A stretch of DNA of 64,000 nucleotides, from contig DXAV01000041.1 in NCBI GenBank assembly GCA_019116805.1, forward strand, positions 32,994 to 96,993. The letters run 5' to 3'. The stretch comes from Candidatus Bacteroides merdavium. Its GTDB lineage: Bacteria; Bacteroidota; Bacteroidia; Bacteroidales; Bacteroidaceae. The number at the start of each line of letters is the position of its first letter. The stretch's first letter is position 1. Under the pieces are notes generated by a model. It was not told the origin of the DNA and ran no database searches. It saw only the letters and a program-made list of their open reading frames with translations. A program made the translations under genes and the position numbers. Positions 26,691 through 34,593 of the stretch are shown here, one piece after another.

Positions 26691-28241
26691 ATGAAAAAAA
26701 TTGGAACATTTGTGTTGGCCATGTGCCTGGTAGTGTTGGGTGCATGCTCTACACAGACATCCTCTACCGTTCAGACGAACGATAAGGGAACCCAGTGGGA
26801 ATGGAAGAACGGTACCATTGTAGTAAAGACTCCCGAACGTCCTGCCGGACAGCAGAGTGTCTTGGGGTTGACTACTCCGAAGATGGAAGTGGTACGTGTA
26901 GGATTTGTAGGTTTGGGTATGCGCGGTCCGGGTGCCGTAGCCCGTTTCACTTATATCCCCGGTACTCAGATTGTAGCCCTTTGCGACTATGAACAAAAAC
27001 GTGCCGAGGCTTGTCAGCAGATACTGAAGAAAGCTTCTCTGCCGAAGGCTGCCATCTATTCAGGTGCCAATGGTTACGAGGAACTCTGCAAACGCGATGA
27101 TATTGACTTGGTTTATATTGCTGCCGACTGGCTGCATCACTTCCCCATCGCCAAGTGTGCATTGGAAAATGGTAAGAACGTGGCTATCGAAGTGCCTTCG
27201 GCCATGAACTTGAAAGAATGCTGGGAGCTGATCAACCTGAGTGAAAAAACTCGTAAGCACTGTATGATTTTGGAGAACTGCTGCTACGACTGGTTCGAAA
27301 TGAATACCTTGAACATGGCTCAGAACGGTGTGTTCGGTGAAGTAATCCGTGCACAGGGTGCTTATATCCATAACTTGAGCGAGTTCTGGGATTACTATTG
27401 GAAGAACGGCGAAGGCGACAAGCTGGGCTGGCGTCTGGACTACAACATGCGTCATCGTGGTGACGTATATGCCACTCACGGTCTTGGCCCTGTTGCACAG
27501 GCGCTTGACATCCACCGTGGTGACCGTATGACTACGCTCGTGGCTATGGATACCAAGTCGGTTATCGGTAAGGCATTGGTTGAGGAAAGAACTGACTCTA
27601 CTTGCAATAATTTCCGTAACGGTGACCATACTACGACATTGATTCGCACTGCCAACGGTAAGGTGATTGAAATCCAGCATAATGTAATGACTCCGCAACC
27701 TTACAACCGTCTGTATCAGTTGACGGGTACCAAAGGTTTTGCCAATAAGTATCCGGTAGAAGGTTATGCTCTTGATGCTGCTCAGTTGAGCGCTTCGGGT
27801 GTACAACCTAAAGTTGACGACCTGAGCTCACACGGTTTCATGTCCGATGCCGATATGAAGGCTTTGGTAGAGAAATATCAGCACCCCATCCTGAAGAAGT
27901 ATGGCGAAATGGCCAAGGAAGTAGGTGGTCACGGTGGTATGGACTTCATCATGGATAGCCGTCTGGTTTATTGCTTGCAGAATGGTCTGCCTCTGGATAT
28001 GGACGTATATGACCTGGCCGAGTGGTGCTGTCTGGCCGAGTTGGGTGAACTGTCTATGGACAATGGTTGCGCAGCTGTTGAATTCCCCGACTTCACTCGC
28101 GGCGAATGGAATGTAGTGAAAGGTTACAAGCACGCTTATGCAAGCCCTGAAGAAGAGAAGGTTAGCATGGAGAAGGCTAAAGCTTTCACTGCCAAGTTGA
28201 AAGAACAAGGTGCAAAAGAATGGGCGGCAGAAGGTAAATAA
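26691..28241 (+). CDS. GH109 family alpha-N-acetylgalactosaminidase (NAD-dependent)
   Basis: This 516-residue lipoprotein has lipobox VVLGAC (Cys19). It has a Gfo/Idh/MocA-type Rossmann fold beginning VRVGFVGLGMRGPGAVARF, and the GH109 motif HRGDVYATHGLGPVAQALDI. GH109 enzymes cleave alpha-GalNAc through NAD-assisted oxidation, elimination and addition, and act on blood-group A antigen. The secretion signal distinguishes it from cytoplasmic oxidoreductases of the same fold. Together with GH110 and GH31 it gives the locus a full set for removing terminal alpha-GalNAc and alpha-Gal. It has its own promoter and is followed by a terminator. Confidence 0.92.
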   Translation: MKKIGTFVLAMCLVVLGACSTQTSSTVQTNDKGTQWEWKNGTIVVKTPERPAGQQSVLGLTTPKMEVVRVGFVGLGMRGPGAVARFTYIPGTQIVALCDYEQKRAEACQQILKKASLPKAAIYSGANGYEELCKRDDIDLVYIAADWLHHFPIAKCALENGKNVAIEVPSAMNLKECWELINLSEKTRKHCMILENCCYDWFEMNTLNMAQNGVFGEVIRAQGAYIHNLSEFWDYYWKNGEGDKLGWRLDYNMRHRGDVYATHGLGPVAQALDIHRGDRMTTLVAMDTKSVIGKALVEERTDSTCNNFRNGDHTTTLIRTANGKVIEIQHNVMTPQPYNRLYQLTGTKGFANKYPVEGYALDAAQLSASGVQPKVDDLSSHGFMSDADMKALVEKYQHPILKKYGEMAKEVGGHGGMDFIMDSRLVYCLQNGLPLDMDVYDLAEWCCLAELGELSMDNGCAAVEFPDFTRGEWNVVKGYKHAYASPEEEKVSMEKAKAFTAKLKEQGAKEWAAEGK

Positions 28242-28302
28242 AACACTGTTTTCCGAAGAGGAAAGCAATGGAATCTTTATCCCATTCCATCTTTTTATAG
28301 TA

Positions 28303-28328
28303 TAAAGCCGGCTTAGTCCGGCTTTTTT
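28303..28328 (+). terminator. Terminator of GH109 gene
   Basis: AAGCCGGC/GTCCGGCTT hairpin with a six-T tail, placed directly before the -7 element of the porin gene. Confidence 0.8.
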
Positions 28329-28330
28329 AC

Positions 28331-28338
28331 TATCTTTG
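28331..28338 (+). promoter_or_regulatory. -7 element of porin promoter
   Basis: TATCTTTG is 28 bp upstream of the porin ATG and immediately follows the terminator of the previous gene. Confidence 0.7.
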
Positions 28339-28365
28339 CCTGTGCTGACCAAATTGAAATCTGAG

Positions 28366-29547
28366 ATGAAGAAAACACTTTTATGGTTCTGTCTTTTGGC
28401 GTGGTGTACTGCTGTGCAGGCGCAACAGGACCCTTTGATTGATCCGGAAGAAGGGCGGACACTGCTCGAACGTTTTACCAAAGGTGGGAAATCCATTTCG
28501 TCCAGCAGTATGAACCTGCAATTCTATACCTCGGCAGCTGCCAATTTTATAGATGGCGAGCTGGATGAGGCGGCTTTTAAAATTAATGGAGTACGTCTGG
28601 AGTTGCTGGGAGATTTTGGCAAGAACTTCTCTTACCACTTCCGGCAATCGTTCAATAAGTATAGTAATCCCCGTGCGGTGGATAACCTGTCCTCGTCTGT
28701 AGAGTGTGCTTACGTTGACTGGCGAATGAAACCACATTTTACGTTGACGGTAGGCAAGCAAGCCATTCAGCTTAGTGGCTATGAATATTGGGTGAATGCC
28801 ATCCGGGTGCGCGAATTCAGCGACTTTAATAATTATATTGATTGTTATCAGGCAGGGGTGAACGGTGCCATTATCTTTTCGCCGACGCAAAGGCTGAACG
28901 TGCAAGTCCTGAATAATTCGGCGGCCAAGGGATCGGACTCCTTCATTTATGGTCTTCCTGAGGGGGTAACCAAAGTAAAGGTCCCTGTACTTTCTACGCT
29001 CAACTGGGATGGATATTTCTTTGATAAAGGCTTGAACCTGCGTTATTCCGCTTCATGGGGACAGTTGGCGGGAAAGCGTGACCTCCTTTACTTGACGGCA
29101 GGTAATGTATGGGAGAAAGGTCCTATCGTGGCATATGCGGACTTTATGTATTCACGCGAGGGGATTGATACGAAGGGATTGATCAGTGAATTGTCGGCAG
29201 CTTTGCCCGATGGCGGGGTAACAGCGCAGCATGTGAACTACTTTACGACAATCCTCAATTTCGATTATCGTGTACACGAGCATTGGAATCTATATGCGAA
29301 GGGAGCTTATGAGCTGGGCGGCGTATATAAGAAAAATGGCCCTTACGAGAAGGGCCTTTACCGTCGCACGTGGAATGCACAATTGTGTGCGGAGTATTTC
29401 CCGATGGACAATAGCGAACTGCGTATCTATCTGCATCTGCTTTATAAAGCTCATGGGCTGACATCCCGTGCTCGTGCACTGGAGGCTGATGATTATACAT
29501 CGCAGCGCATTTCGTTGGGCTTGGTCTATACCATTCCTGTATTTTAA
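28366..29547 (+). CDS. OprO/OprP-like outer-membrane porin
   Basis: This 393-residue protein has a signal peptide (about 1-21, cut after VQAQ). A beta-barrel pattern follows with motifs of the phosphate-selective porin O/P family ([38 protein letters not shown]) and ends in a C-terminal aromatic strand ([12 protein letters not shown]). It would form a small-solute channel; the solute is unknown and phosphate is not implied. ATG at 28366 is favoured over an upstream alternative. Its stop codon overlaps the proA stop codon on the other strand within TTAA, leaving no room for a terminator. Confidence 0.82.
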   Translation: MKKTLLWFCLLAWCTAVQAQQDPLIDPEEGRTLLERFTKGGKSISSSSMNLQFYTSAAANFIDGELDEAAFKINGVRLELLGDFGKNFSYHFRQSFNKYSNPRAVDNLSSSVECAYVDWRMKPHFTLTVGKQAIQLSGYEYWVNAIRVREFSDFNNYIDCYQAGVNGAIIFSPTQRLNVQVLNNSAAKGSDSFIYGLPEGVTKVKVPVLSTLNWDGYFFDKGLNLRYSASWGQLAGKRDLLYLTAGNVWEKGPIVAYADFMYSREGIDTKGLISELSAALPDGGVTAQHVNYFTTILNFDYRVHEHWNLYAKGAYELGGVYKKNGPYEKGLYRRTWNAQLCAEYFPMDNSELRIYLHLLYKAHGLTSRARALEADDYTSQRISLGLVYTIPVF

Positions 29548-30794
29548 GGCTTTCTGATTTGTCCGTCGCCTTCGATGATCCATTTATAGGTGGTGATTTC
29601 TTCCAGAGCCATCGGACCGCGGGCGTGTAATTTCTGTGTACTGATACCTATTTCAGCGCCTAATCCGAATTGTGCTCCGTCGGTGAATGAAGTTGGCGCA
29701 TTGACATAGACGCAGGCGGCATCCACCTTACGACAGAACAAGGCCGCATTCGTTGGGTTTTCGGTCACAATACACTCGCTGTGCTTCGAACTATAGTATT
29801 GGATGTGCTTCAGGGCTTCTCCTATCGAACTGACGGTCTTGACGGACATCTTGTAATCCAAGAACTCGGTACCGAAGTCTTCGCTGGTGGCTTCCTTGAG
29901 CAGTTCTTGTGGATATTTCCCTTGCAGGGCGGCGTATGCAGGGATGTCGGCACAGATAATGACATGACTCTCGGCCAGCGGTGCGCAGAGTTGGGGCAGA
30001 TTGGTGAGGCGTTCGGTATGGACAATCAGGCAATCCAAGGCATTGCATACGCTGACACGGCGTGTCTTGGCGTTGTTAACGATGGCTGTTCCTTTTTGCA
30101 AGTCGCCGTCCAGATCGAAATAGGTGTGGCAGATACCGGCACCTGTTTCGATGACAGGGATGGTAGCGTTTTGGCGGACGAACTGGATGAGGTTGCTACT
30201 GCCACGGGGTATTAGCAAATCCACATATTGGTTGGCATGGAGTAGTTCGGCGGTCGCTTCATGGGTGGCGGGCAGGAGTTCGGCCACATGTGGGTTGAGC
30301 TGGAAACGCTCCAATACTTGGTGAATGACTTGGAGGATGGCGCGGTTCGAACAGTCGGCATCGCTTCCACCCTTCAGAATGCAGGCGTTTCCGCTCTTCA
30401 GGCAGAGCGAGAAGACATCGAAGCTGACGTTGGGGCGAGCTTCATAGATGATGCCGATGACACCAAAAGGCACGCTGACTCTCCGTATGCGCAAACCGTT
30501 GGGAAGGGTGTTCTTCTTCAGGGTACGACCCAACGGAGAGGGTAGGGTAGCTACATTGCGGATGTCAGCGGCAATGCCTTGCAGGCGTTCTTTCGTGAGC
30601 TTCAGACGGTCGTATTTGGGATTGGTCGGATCCATACGCTCCAGGTCCTTGCGATTTTCGGACAGAATGAAGTCTGTCTGCTCGATGGCGGCATCGGCTA
30701 CGGCCAGCAGGATGGTGTTGATATCTTTGTCGGTCAGTTCCAGTAGTTGGAGGCTGGCCTCTTGTACGGCTTCAAATGTATGGGACAAGTTCAT
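29544..30794 (-). CDS. proA: Gamma-glutamyl phosphate reductase
   Basis: This 416-residue NADPH-dependent enzyme makes glutamate-5-semialdehyde from glutamyl phosphate in proline synthesis. It has the motifs [20 protein letters not shown], the loop [13 protein letters not shown] and the catalytic-Cys region [18 protein letters not shown]. It is 17 bp downstream of proB on the same strand, forming the classical proBA pair with reversed coordinates. Its 3' end collides with the porin gene. proC for the last step is 20 kb away at 51.6 kb. Confidence 0.97.
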   Translation of the reverse strand: MNLSHTFEAVQEASLQLLELTDKDINTILLAVADAAIEQTDFILSENRKDLERMDPTNPKYDRLKLTKERLQGIAADIRNVATLPSPLGRTLKKNTLPNGLRIRRVSVPFGVIGIIYEARPNVSFDVFSLCLKSGNACILKGGSDADCSNRAILQVIHQVLERFQLNPHVAELLPATHEATAELLHANQYVDLLIPRGSSNLIQFVRQNATIPVIETGAGICHTYFDLDGDLQKGTAIVNNAKTRRVSVCNALDCLIVHTERLTNLPQLCAPLAESHVIICADIPAYAALQGKYPQELLKEATSEDFGTEFLDYKMSVKTVSSIGEALKHIQYYSSKHSECIVTENPTNAALFCRKVDAACVYVNAPTSFTDGAQFGLGAEIGISTQKLHARGPMALEEITTYKWIIEGDGQIRKP

Positions 30795-30811
30795 GGTTGT
30801 AAGTTTTGTGG

Positions 30812-31894
30812 TTATTCGATATACAAGTAGTCATAGTGGACGACGGGCTTTTCGCCGTGCTTACCCATGGCTTCGCGGGCTTGGACCGAACTGCAATTGG
30901 CTTTTCCGACGCCTATGGTTCTACCTTCTGCATTGACAATGCGGACGATGTCGTCTTTCTCGAAGTCGCCTTTGACGGCTGTGATGCCTACTGGCAGAAT
31001 GCTGGCGGCCTTGTCTGTGTTTACTATTTCTGTGGCACGCGGATTAATGTGCAGTTCTCCTTTAGCAAAGCCTTCGCTATGCGCAATCCACTTCTTAATG
31101 CTGGAGACGGGTTGTGCCGCCGGCACGAAACGGGTACAGAGTGTATCTTCCGGCTTTTCTACCAGATCTGTCAATATGTTGTCGCGTTTGCCGTTGGCGA
31201 TGAAGACCGTGATGCCTTCATCGGCGACTTTACGGGCGATGCGGGTTTTGGTCAGCATTCCTCCGCGTCCAAAGCTCGACTTGGAGGCCTGAATGTAGGA
31301 CGTCAGGTCGCGGTTCTGCCCGATTTCACGGATGACTTCTGAGTTGGGGGCGGATGGCGGCCCGTTGTAGATACCGTCAATGTTGCTAAGTATGATGAGG
31401 GCCTGTGCATCCATCATGGTAGCTATCAGTCCCGAGAGTTCGTCGTTGTCGGTAAACATCAGCTCTGTGACGGAGATAGTGTCGTTTTCGTTGACGATGG
31501 GGAGGACGTCGTTCTCCAGCATTACATTCATGCAGTTTTTCTGGTTGAGGTAATGGCGTCGTGTTCCAAAGCTCTCTTTCATGGTGAGTACTTGTCCCAC
31601 GGTGATGCCATATTCGCGAAACAATTCGTAGTATCGGTTGATGAGTTTCACTTGCCCGATGGCGGAGAAAAGCTGGCGTTGGTCCACGCTATCCAGCTTC
31701 TTGGCAGGCATAAGTTCGCTCCGTCCGGAAGCTACGGCTCCCGAGGAGATAAGGATGATCTTGATGCCAGCCTTGTGTAGGGCGGCTACCTGGTCAACCA
31801 GTGCGGACATGCGGGTGATATCCAGTGTTCCGTCGGCACGTGTAAGTACATTGCTGCCAATCTTGACAGCTATTCGGTTGAATGTTTGTTTCAT
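30812..31894 (-). CDS. proB: Glutamate 5-kinase with PUA domain
   Basis: This 360-residue enzyme phosphorylates glutamate, the first and usually feedback-controlled step of proline synthesis. The amino-acid kinase domain (about 1-255) has [18 protein letters not shown] and [24 protein letters not shown] domain (about 275-360) follows. ATG at 31894 is chosen because the eight upstream residues of the longer frame would overlap the previous gene's end region. It is followed closely by proA and preceded by a DUF2007 gene at 29 bp, so the three may be one unit. Confidence 0.96.
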   Translation of the reverse strand: MKQTFNRIAVKIGSNVLTRADGTLDITRMSALVDQVAALHKAGIKIILISSGAVASGRSELMPAKKLDSVDQRQLFSAIGQVKLINRYYELFREYGITVGQVLTMKESFGTRRHYLNQKNCMNVMLENDVLPIVNENDTISVTELMFTDNDELSGLIATMMDAQALIILSNIDGIYNGPPSAPNSEVIREIGQNRDLTSYIQASKSSFGRGGMLTKTRIARKVADEGITVFIANGKRDNILTDLVEKPEDTLCTRFVPAAQPVSSIKKWIAHSEGFAKGELHINPRATEIVNTDKAASILPVGITAVKGDFEKDDIVRIVNAEGRTIGVGKANCSSVQAREAMGKHGEKPVVHYDYLYIE

Positions 31895-31923
31895 ATTTGT
31901 GGTTGGGGCGTTTGCCACTTTTC

Positions 31924-32160
31924 TTAGTCATTTTTTTCTTTGTCGCGTTCGCGTATCACTTGCATGGCCGCTTCATAATCTTTTTCGTTCACCAGTACGG
32001 CCACATCTATCGCTGTTTCGGGTAGGGCTATGTTGACGACTATACCATCTTTGATAACAGACTTCACACCATTTGCTTCCAGTAATCCTTTTATCAACTC
32101 GGCTTCCCACAAGGATCCATTGAATACTTCAACGAGTTTGCTCTTATCTTCCGCTTTCAT
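31924..32160 (-). CDS. DUF2007-family small protein
   Basis: This 78-residue soluble protein has the DUF2007 pattern: LVEVFNGSLWEAELIKGLLE then VNIALPETAIDVAVLVNEKD. These proteins are labelled putative signal-transducing and have a ferredoxin-like fold; their role is not known. ATG at 32160 is used, since the longer frame continues into the upstream AT-rich leader. A candidate TATTTTTG element is about 30 bp upstream. It precedes proBA with only 29 bp between. Confidence 0.8.
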   Translation of the reverse strand: MKAEDKSKLVEVFNGSLWEAELIKGLLEANGVKSVIKDGIVVNIALPETAIDVAVLVNEKDYEAAMQVIRERDKEKND

Positions 32161-32302
32161 GACTTTTCGATTTAAACGGTTTTGCCCACAAAAATAACAA
32201 ATTCCTTCTTTCATTGGTTTTAATGTTACGATTATTTGTTCAGAAGGCGACACTCGTGCTGATTATTTATCAGTGTCGTAGTGGAGGGAAGGGAATATCT
32301 TG

Positions 32303-32434
32303 GAAGAAAGCATTGTTTTCCCTCGTGAAAAACATTGCTTGTTATGGTGAAAAGCATTGTATGTTCTGATGGAAAAGTTTGTATGCTTTCTGAGAAAATA
32401 CTGAATATTCTGCACCGAAACATTGCTTCGCTTG
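32303..32434. repeat. Degenerate 22-bp-period array (six units)
   Basis: Units start at 32303, 32325, 32347, 32369, 32391 and 32413. The word GAAA(A/G)(A/C)CATTG(T/C) recurs in phase and decays in the later units. The array occupies most of the 332-bp gap between the murI stop and the DUF2007 start, on the 3' side of murI. No gene is seen there. Confidence 0.75.
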
Positions 32435-32492
32435 AAAGTGAAGGTTTGCAGGTATCAGGGGGACTGGCGGTAGAGGCGCGCTTTGGCCGCCT

Positions 32493-33338
32493 TTATTCGC
32501 TCAGGTCGAGGTGACTGACCTTGATGGTTTCGTTGAGGAAAGTTGAGGCTGACTCAGCGAATTTTTCTTCCGCCTCTGTGGTGTAGTAAGTGCATTGGCC
32601 GCCTCGCGTGCATCGGACATCCATTTCGGGGTGGCGATTAAGGTAGTCCAGGAGGCTATGAGCCACCAGCTCTCCTTGCGAAACGATGTGAACGCCTTCG
32701 GGCATGTATTGTTTTATTTTGGACAGAAGCAGGGGGTAGTGGGTACATCCCAGGATGACCGTGTCGATTTGATTGTCCTTAGTCAATAGTTCGTCGATGT
32801 ATTTCTGTACGAAGTAGTCGGCGCCGGGTGCTTGGGCTTCGTTGTATTCGACTAGCGGTACCCACATGGGACAGGCTTGCCCCGTTACCTTAATATCAGG
32901 AAAAAGTTTACGTACTTCCATGATGTAGGATTCCGACTTGATGGTGCCGGATGTAGCCAAGATGCCGACGTGCCGACTTTGAGTGATGTTGCCAATGCAT
33001 TCCACGGTGGGGCGGATGACACCCAATACGCGTCTATCAGGATCCAAGCGGGGCAGGTCGTTGATTTGTATGCTTCGCAGGGCTTTGGCAGAAGCCGTGT
33101 TGCAAGCCAATATGACCAAGTGGCAACCCAGCTCGAAAAGGCGGGTCACAGCCTGACGGGTAAATTCATATACAATTTCGAAGGAGCGTGTCCCATAAGG
33201 TGTTCGGGCATTGTCACCCAGATAGATGAAGTCGTTTTGCGGGAGTATTTCCTTGAACTTGCTCAGGATGGTCAGTCCTCCATAGCCGGAGTCGAATACG
33301 CCGATGGGGCCGGGTTGGGATGGGAGTATATATTTCAT
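32493..33338 (-). CDS. murI: Glutamate racemase
   Basis: This 281-residue enzyme converts L- to D-glutamate for peptidoglycan. The two catalytic cysteines lie in VILACNTASAKALRS and VILGCTHYPLLLSK, and the N-terminal IGVFDSGYGGLTILSK is typical. A TAAGTTTG -7 element at 33363-33370 puts the transcript start near 33360. So the GTG at 33359 would have no leader, and ATG 33338 is chosen. A terminator separates it from the skp genes, so it has its own promoter. Confidence 0.96.
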   Translation of the reverse strand: MKYILPSQPGPIGVFDSGYGGLTILSKFKEILPQNDFIYLGDNARTPYGTRSFEIVYEFTRQAVTRLFELGCHLVILACNTASAKALRSIQINDLPRLDPDRRVLGVIRPTVECIGNITQSRHVGILATSGTIKSESYIMEVRKLFPDIKVTGQACPMWVPLVEYNEAQAPGADYFVQKYIDELLTKDNQIDTVILGCTHYPLLLSKIKQYMPEGVHIVSQGELVAHSLLDYLNRHPEMDVRCTRGGQCTYYTTEAEEKFAESASTFLNETIKVSHLDLSE

Positions 33339-33362
33339 GCCTCGGTTTGAATAATCCACTTA

Positions 33363-33370
33363 CAAACTTA
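33363..33370 (-). promoter_or_regulatory. -7 element of murI promoter
   Basis: TAAGTTTG on the minus strand, 25 bp upstream of the murI ATG and downstream of the skp terminator. Confidence 0.6.
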
Positions 33371-33423
33371 CTGATTTTATTCGAATATTGAGTCGGTTGG
33401 GGAAGGTAATTTTTTGTATGGAC

Positions 33424-33462
33424 AAAAAAAATCCCGAAACGTGTGAAACATTTCGGGATTAG
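33424..33462 (-). terminator. Terminator after skp/ompH gene 2
   Basis: On the minus strand, AATCCCGAAA/TTTCGGGATT stem followed by a T8 run, 20 bp after the stop. Confidence 0.88.
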
Positions 33463-33481
33463 GATTAAATATAAAGAATAG

Positions 33482-33988
33482 TTATTTAATTCCCAATTGA
33501 GTTTTTACCTTGGCAGTCAAGTCAATGCTACTTGTACCGATGTAAGCTATCGGTGTACGAGCAATATCGAAAATGTAAACAACACCTTCTGCCTTACCTA
33601 CAGCCTGAACAGCATCGTCCAGTTTCTTGTAGATAGGTACCATAGCTTCCTGCTGAGCTTTCTCCATGGCTTGGTAGGCTTCCTGCTGGAACTGTTGCTG
33701 GCGTTGTGCCATGTCCTGTACCTCTTTTGAACGTCTTTCCAGAATGTTTTTGGGCAGAGAATCCTGTTGTTGAAGCAGCTCCTGATACTTTCTGTTGAAC
33801 TCTTCTTCCGAGCGTTGCATTTCTTCACGATATTGTTTTGACAATGCATCCAAGTCGGCTTGTGCTTTGGTAAATTCAGGCATCACGGTGATGATTTCCT
33901 GCGAATTCATGTGGCCGAATTTGGCTTGTGCCATCATTCCCAAGGGGAGGATGAACATAACTGCGATGAGTGCGATTTTTTTAAGCAT
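33482..33988 (-). CDS. OmpH/Skp-family periplasmic chaperone (distal paralogue)
   Basis: This 168-residue protein has a signal peptide (about 1-21, MLKKIALIAVMFILPLGMMA). A long coiled-coil (about 35-125) rich in Gln, Glu and Lys follows, the tentacle of Skp trimers. Skp holds unfolded outer-membrane proteins between the Sec and BAM machines. It is the second of two adjacent Skp paralogues downstream of bamA. Its C-terminal beta part (GVVYIFDIARTPIAYIGTSS) differs from the other copy, which suggests different clients or a mixed trimer. It ends the uppS-bamA-skp operon at a clear terminator. Confidence 0.9.
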   Translation of the reverse strand: MLKKIALIAVMFILPLGMMAQAKFGHMNSQEIITVMPEFTKAQADLDALSKQYREEMQRSEEEFNRKYQELLQQQDSLPKNILERRSKEVQDMAQRQQQFQQEAYQAMEKAQQEAMVPIYKKLDDAVQAVGKAEGVVYIFDIARTPIAYIGTSSIDLTAKVKTQLGIK

Positions 33989-34051
33989 AATGTTTATTTT
34001 TAAATTGATTGTTTCTACTATTTTTTTGAGATTCGTGCAAATGTATAGATT

Positions 34052-34567
34052 TTAATTGGAATATCCTAACCTTGCCAAGACTTCATTGCTGATATCGATT
34101 TCGGGAGACGCGAATATAATGCTTGAGGCAGAAGCACGGTCGGTTACAACGGTATATCCCTGTTGGGTAGCAATCTCTTTCACAGCATTGTAAATCTGGT
34201 CTTGGATGGGACGTATCAGGGCTTCACGCTTTTTGTAGAGTTCGCCTTCTGGTCCGAAATAGTTGCGGCGGAGTTCGGCCAAAGCTTTCTCCTTTTCTAC
34301 TATTTCATTTTCTTTCTGAGTACGTTGTGTTTCATTCAGATTCTCAGCCGTTTTCTGGTAATTTTCGTACAGACTCTTGACTTCCTGTCCAGCCTTTTCT
34401 ATTTCAGCCTGCCATTGTTTGCTGGCTTGTTCCAATTGTTGGTTGGCGCTTTCGTAGGCAGGGATACTCTCTAGGATATATTCCATGTCAATCAGCGCAA
34501 ATTTCTGCGCGTAGGTTGTCGCACTGAAGATGGTCAGTAACAACAGGGTAAAAACACTCTTCTTCAT
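34052..34567 (-). CDS. OmpH/Skp-family periplasmic chaperone (proximal paralogue)
   Basis: This 171-residue protein has a signal peptide (about 1-20, MKKSVFTLLLLTIFSATTYA). It starts its mature part with KFALIDMEYILESIPAYESA, the conserved Skp opening, and has a coiled-coil region about residues 40-110. It lies 26 bp after bamA and 63 bp before the second Skp gene. Work on Skp predicts a role in carrying outer-membrane proteins to BamA. The order bamA-skp-skp is usual in Bacteroidales. Confidence 0.92.
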   Translation of the reverse strand: MKKSVFTLLLLTIFSATTYAQKFALIDMEYILESIPAYESANQQLEQASKQWQAEIEKAGQEVKSLYENYQKTAENLNETQRTQKENEIVEKEKALAELRRNYFGPEGELYKKREALIRPIQDQIYNAVKEIATQQGYTVVTDRASASSIIFASPEIDISNEVLARLGYSN

Positions 34568-34593
34568 AACTTTTCGGTTTTGGTGAACTAATG

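Noticed and set aside
31895..31923. Riboswitch or T-box before proBA
   Set aside because: The gap to the DUF2007 gene is only 29 bp, and no leader structure is seen upstream of that gene.
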